A stretch of 64,000 nt of DNA from Struthio camelus (lineage: Eukaryota; Chordata; Aves; Struthioniformes; Struthionidae), in NCBI RefSeq assembly GCF_040807025.1, contig NC_090947.1, forward strand, positions 2,976,001 through 3,040,000, given 5' to 3'. How positions within the stretch are numbered: position 1 is the first letter of the stretch; every line of letters starts with the position of its first letter. The position numbers were made by a program, and so were the translations under genes. The notes below the pieces were generated by a model. The model did no database searches. It was not told the origin of the DNA and saw only the letters and a program-made list of their open reading frames with translations. Below are positions 63,904 through 64,000 of the stretch, one piece after another.

Positions 63904-64000
63904 AGTACTAGCACAGTGAAGGTCAGAGTGCGGCAAAGAGTGTGCTGGAAAAAAAATCACACGTTTCAGGAGGATTAATACAGGAATAAGATGCTTTGCA

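Larger units (their letters stand above)
63333..64000 (-). other. NDUFA10: NDUFA10 intron, partial, running off the window
   Basis: This is intronic sequence upstream of the first exon seen. I looked for the preceding exon and do not see it. A TA-rich microsatellite lies at 63881-63903 and a CAAA/CA repeat at 63341-63362. Confidence 0.8.

Noticed and set aside
63363..64000. Search for the next upstream NDUFA10 exon
   Set aside because: No segment here encodes the expected residues before the Cys-Leu-Asp-His-Tyr junction. The exon must lie beyond the window.
1..64000. CRISPR arrays, bacterial operons, phage or integrated virus genes
   Set aside because: There are no regularly spaced direct repeats, no prokaryotic gene organisation and no recognisable viral proteins. 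The sequence is vertebrate nuclear DNA.

Overview
The window is vertebrate nuclear DNA, almost certainly from a bird. It holds spliced exons with GT-AG introns, dinucleotide and tetranucleotide microsatellites, and CR1 non-LTR retrotransposons, the main interspersed repeat of bird genomes (also found in crocodilians and turtles). Repeat density is low, which favours a bird. There are no bacterial operons, CRISPR arrays or phage genes.

The only protein-coding gene I can support is the 3' part of NDUFA10, an accessory subunit of mitochondrial respiratory complex I, on the minus strand. Six exons (63211-63332, 59192-59271, 55374-55428, 47883-47968, 37483-37591, 22742-22810) join in one frame through consensus splice sites. 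They encode about 173 C-terminal residues ending in a stop codon at 22742. The 5' exons lie beyond the right edge. A polyadenylation signal is proposed at 22598.

Region by region: 1 to about 22.58 kb is noncoding DNA downstream of NDUFA10, with no exon I can defend. In other vertebrates this is the side on which HDAC4 lies, so it is probably the left-hand intergenic interval. It holds one old CR1 relic, homopolymer runs and two notable inverted repeats. From 22.6 to 63.3 kb lie the gene and its introns (3.8 to 14.7 kb), which are visibly more AT-rich. One intron carries a 2.15 kb 5'-truncated CR1 in the sense orientation of the gene, with a broken reverse transcriptase ORF. Another intron carries a 1.2 kb antisense CR1 that keeps its 5' promoter-like region, part of ORF1 and the 3' end but lacks nearly all of ORF2.

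I found no convincing new biological system. The most interesting items are the internally deleted, non-autonomous-looking CR1 with a repeated 5' motif and TATA box, the conserved serine of NDUFA10 whose codon is split by an intron, and several strong inverted repeats of unknown function. Statements about protein and repeat families rest on remembered family sequences; no database search was run.
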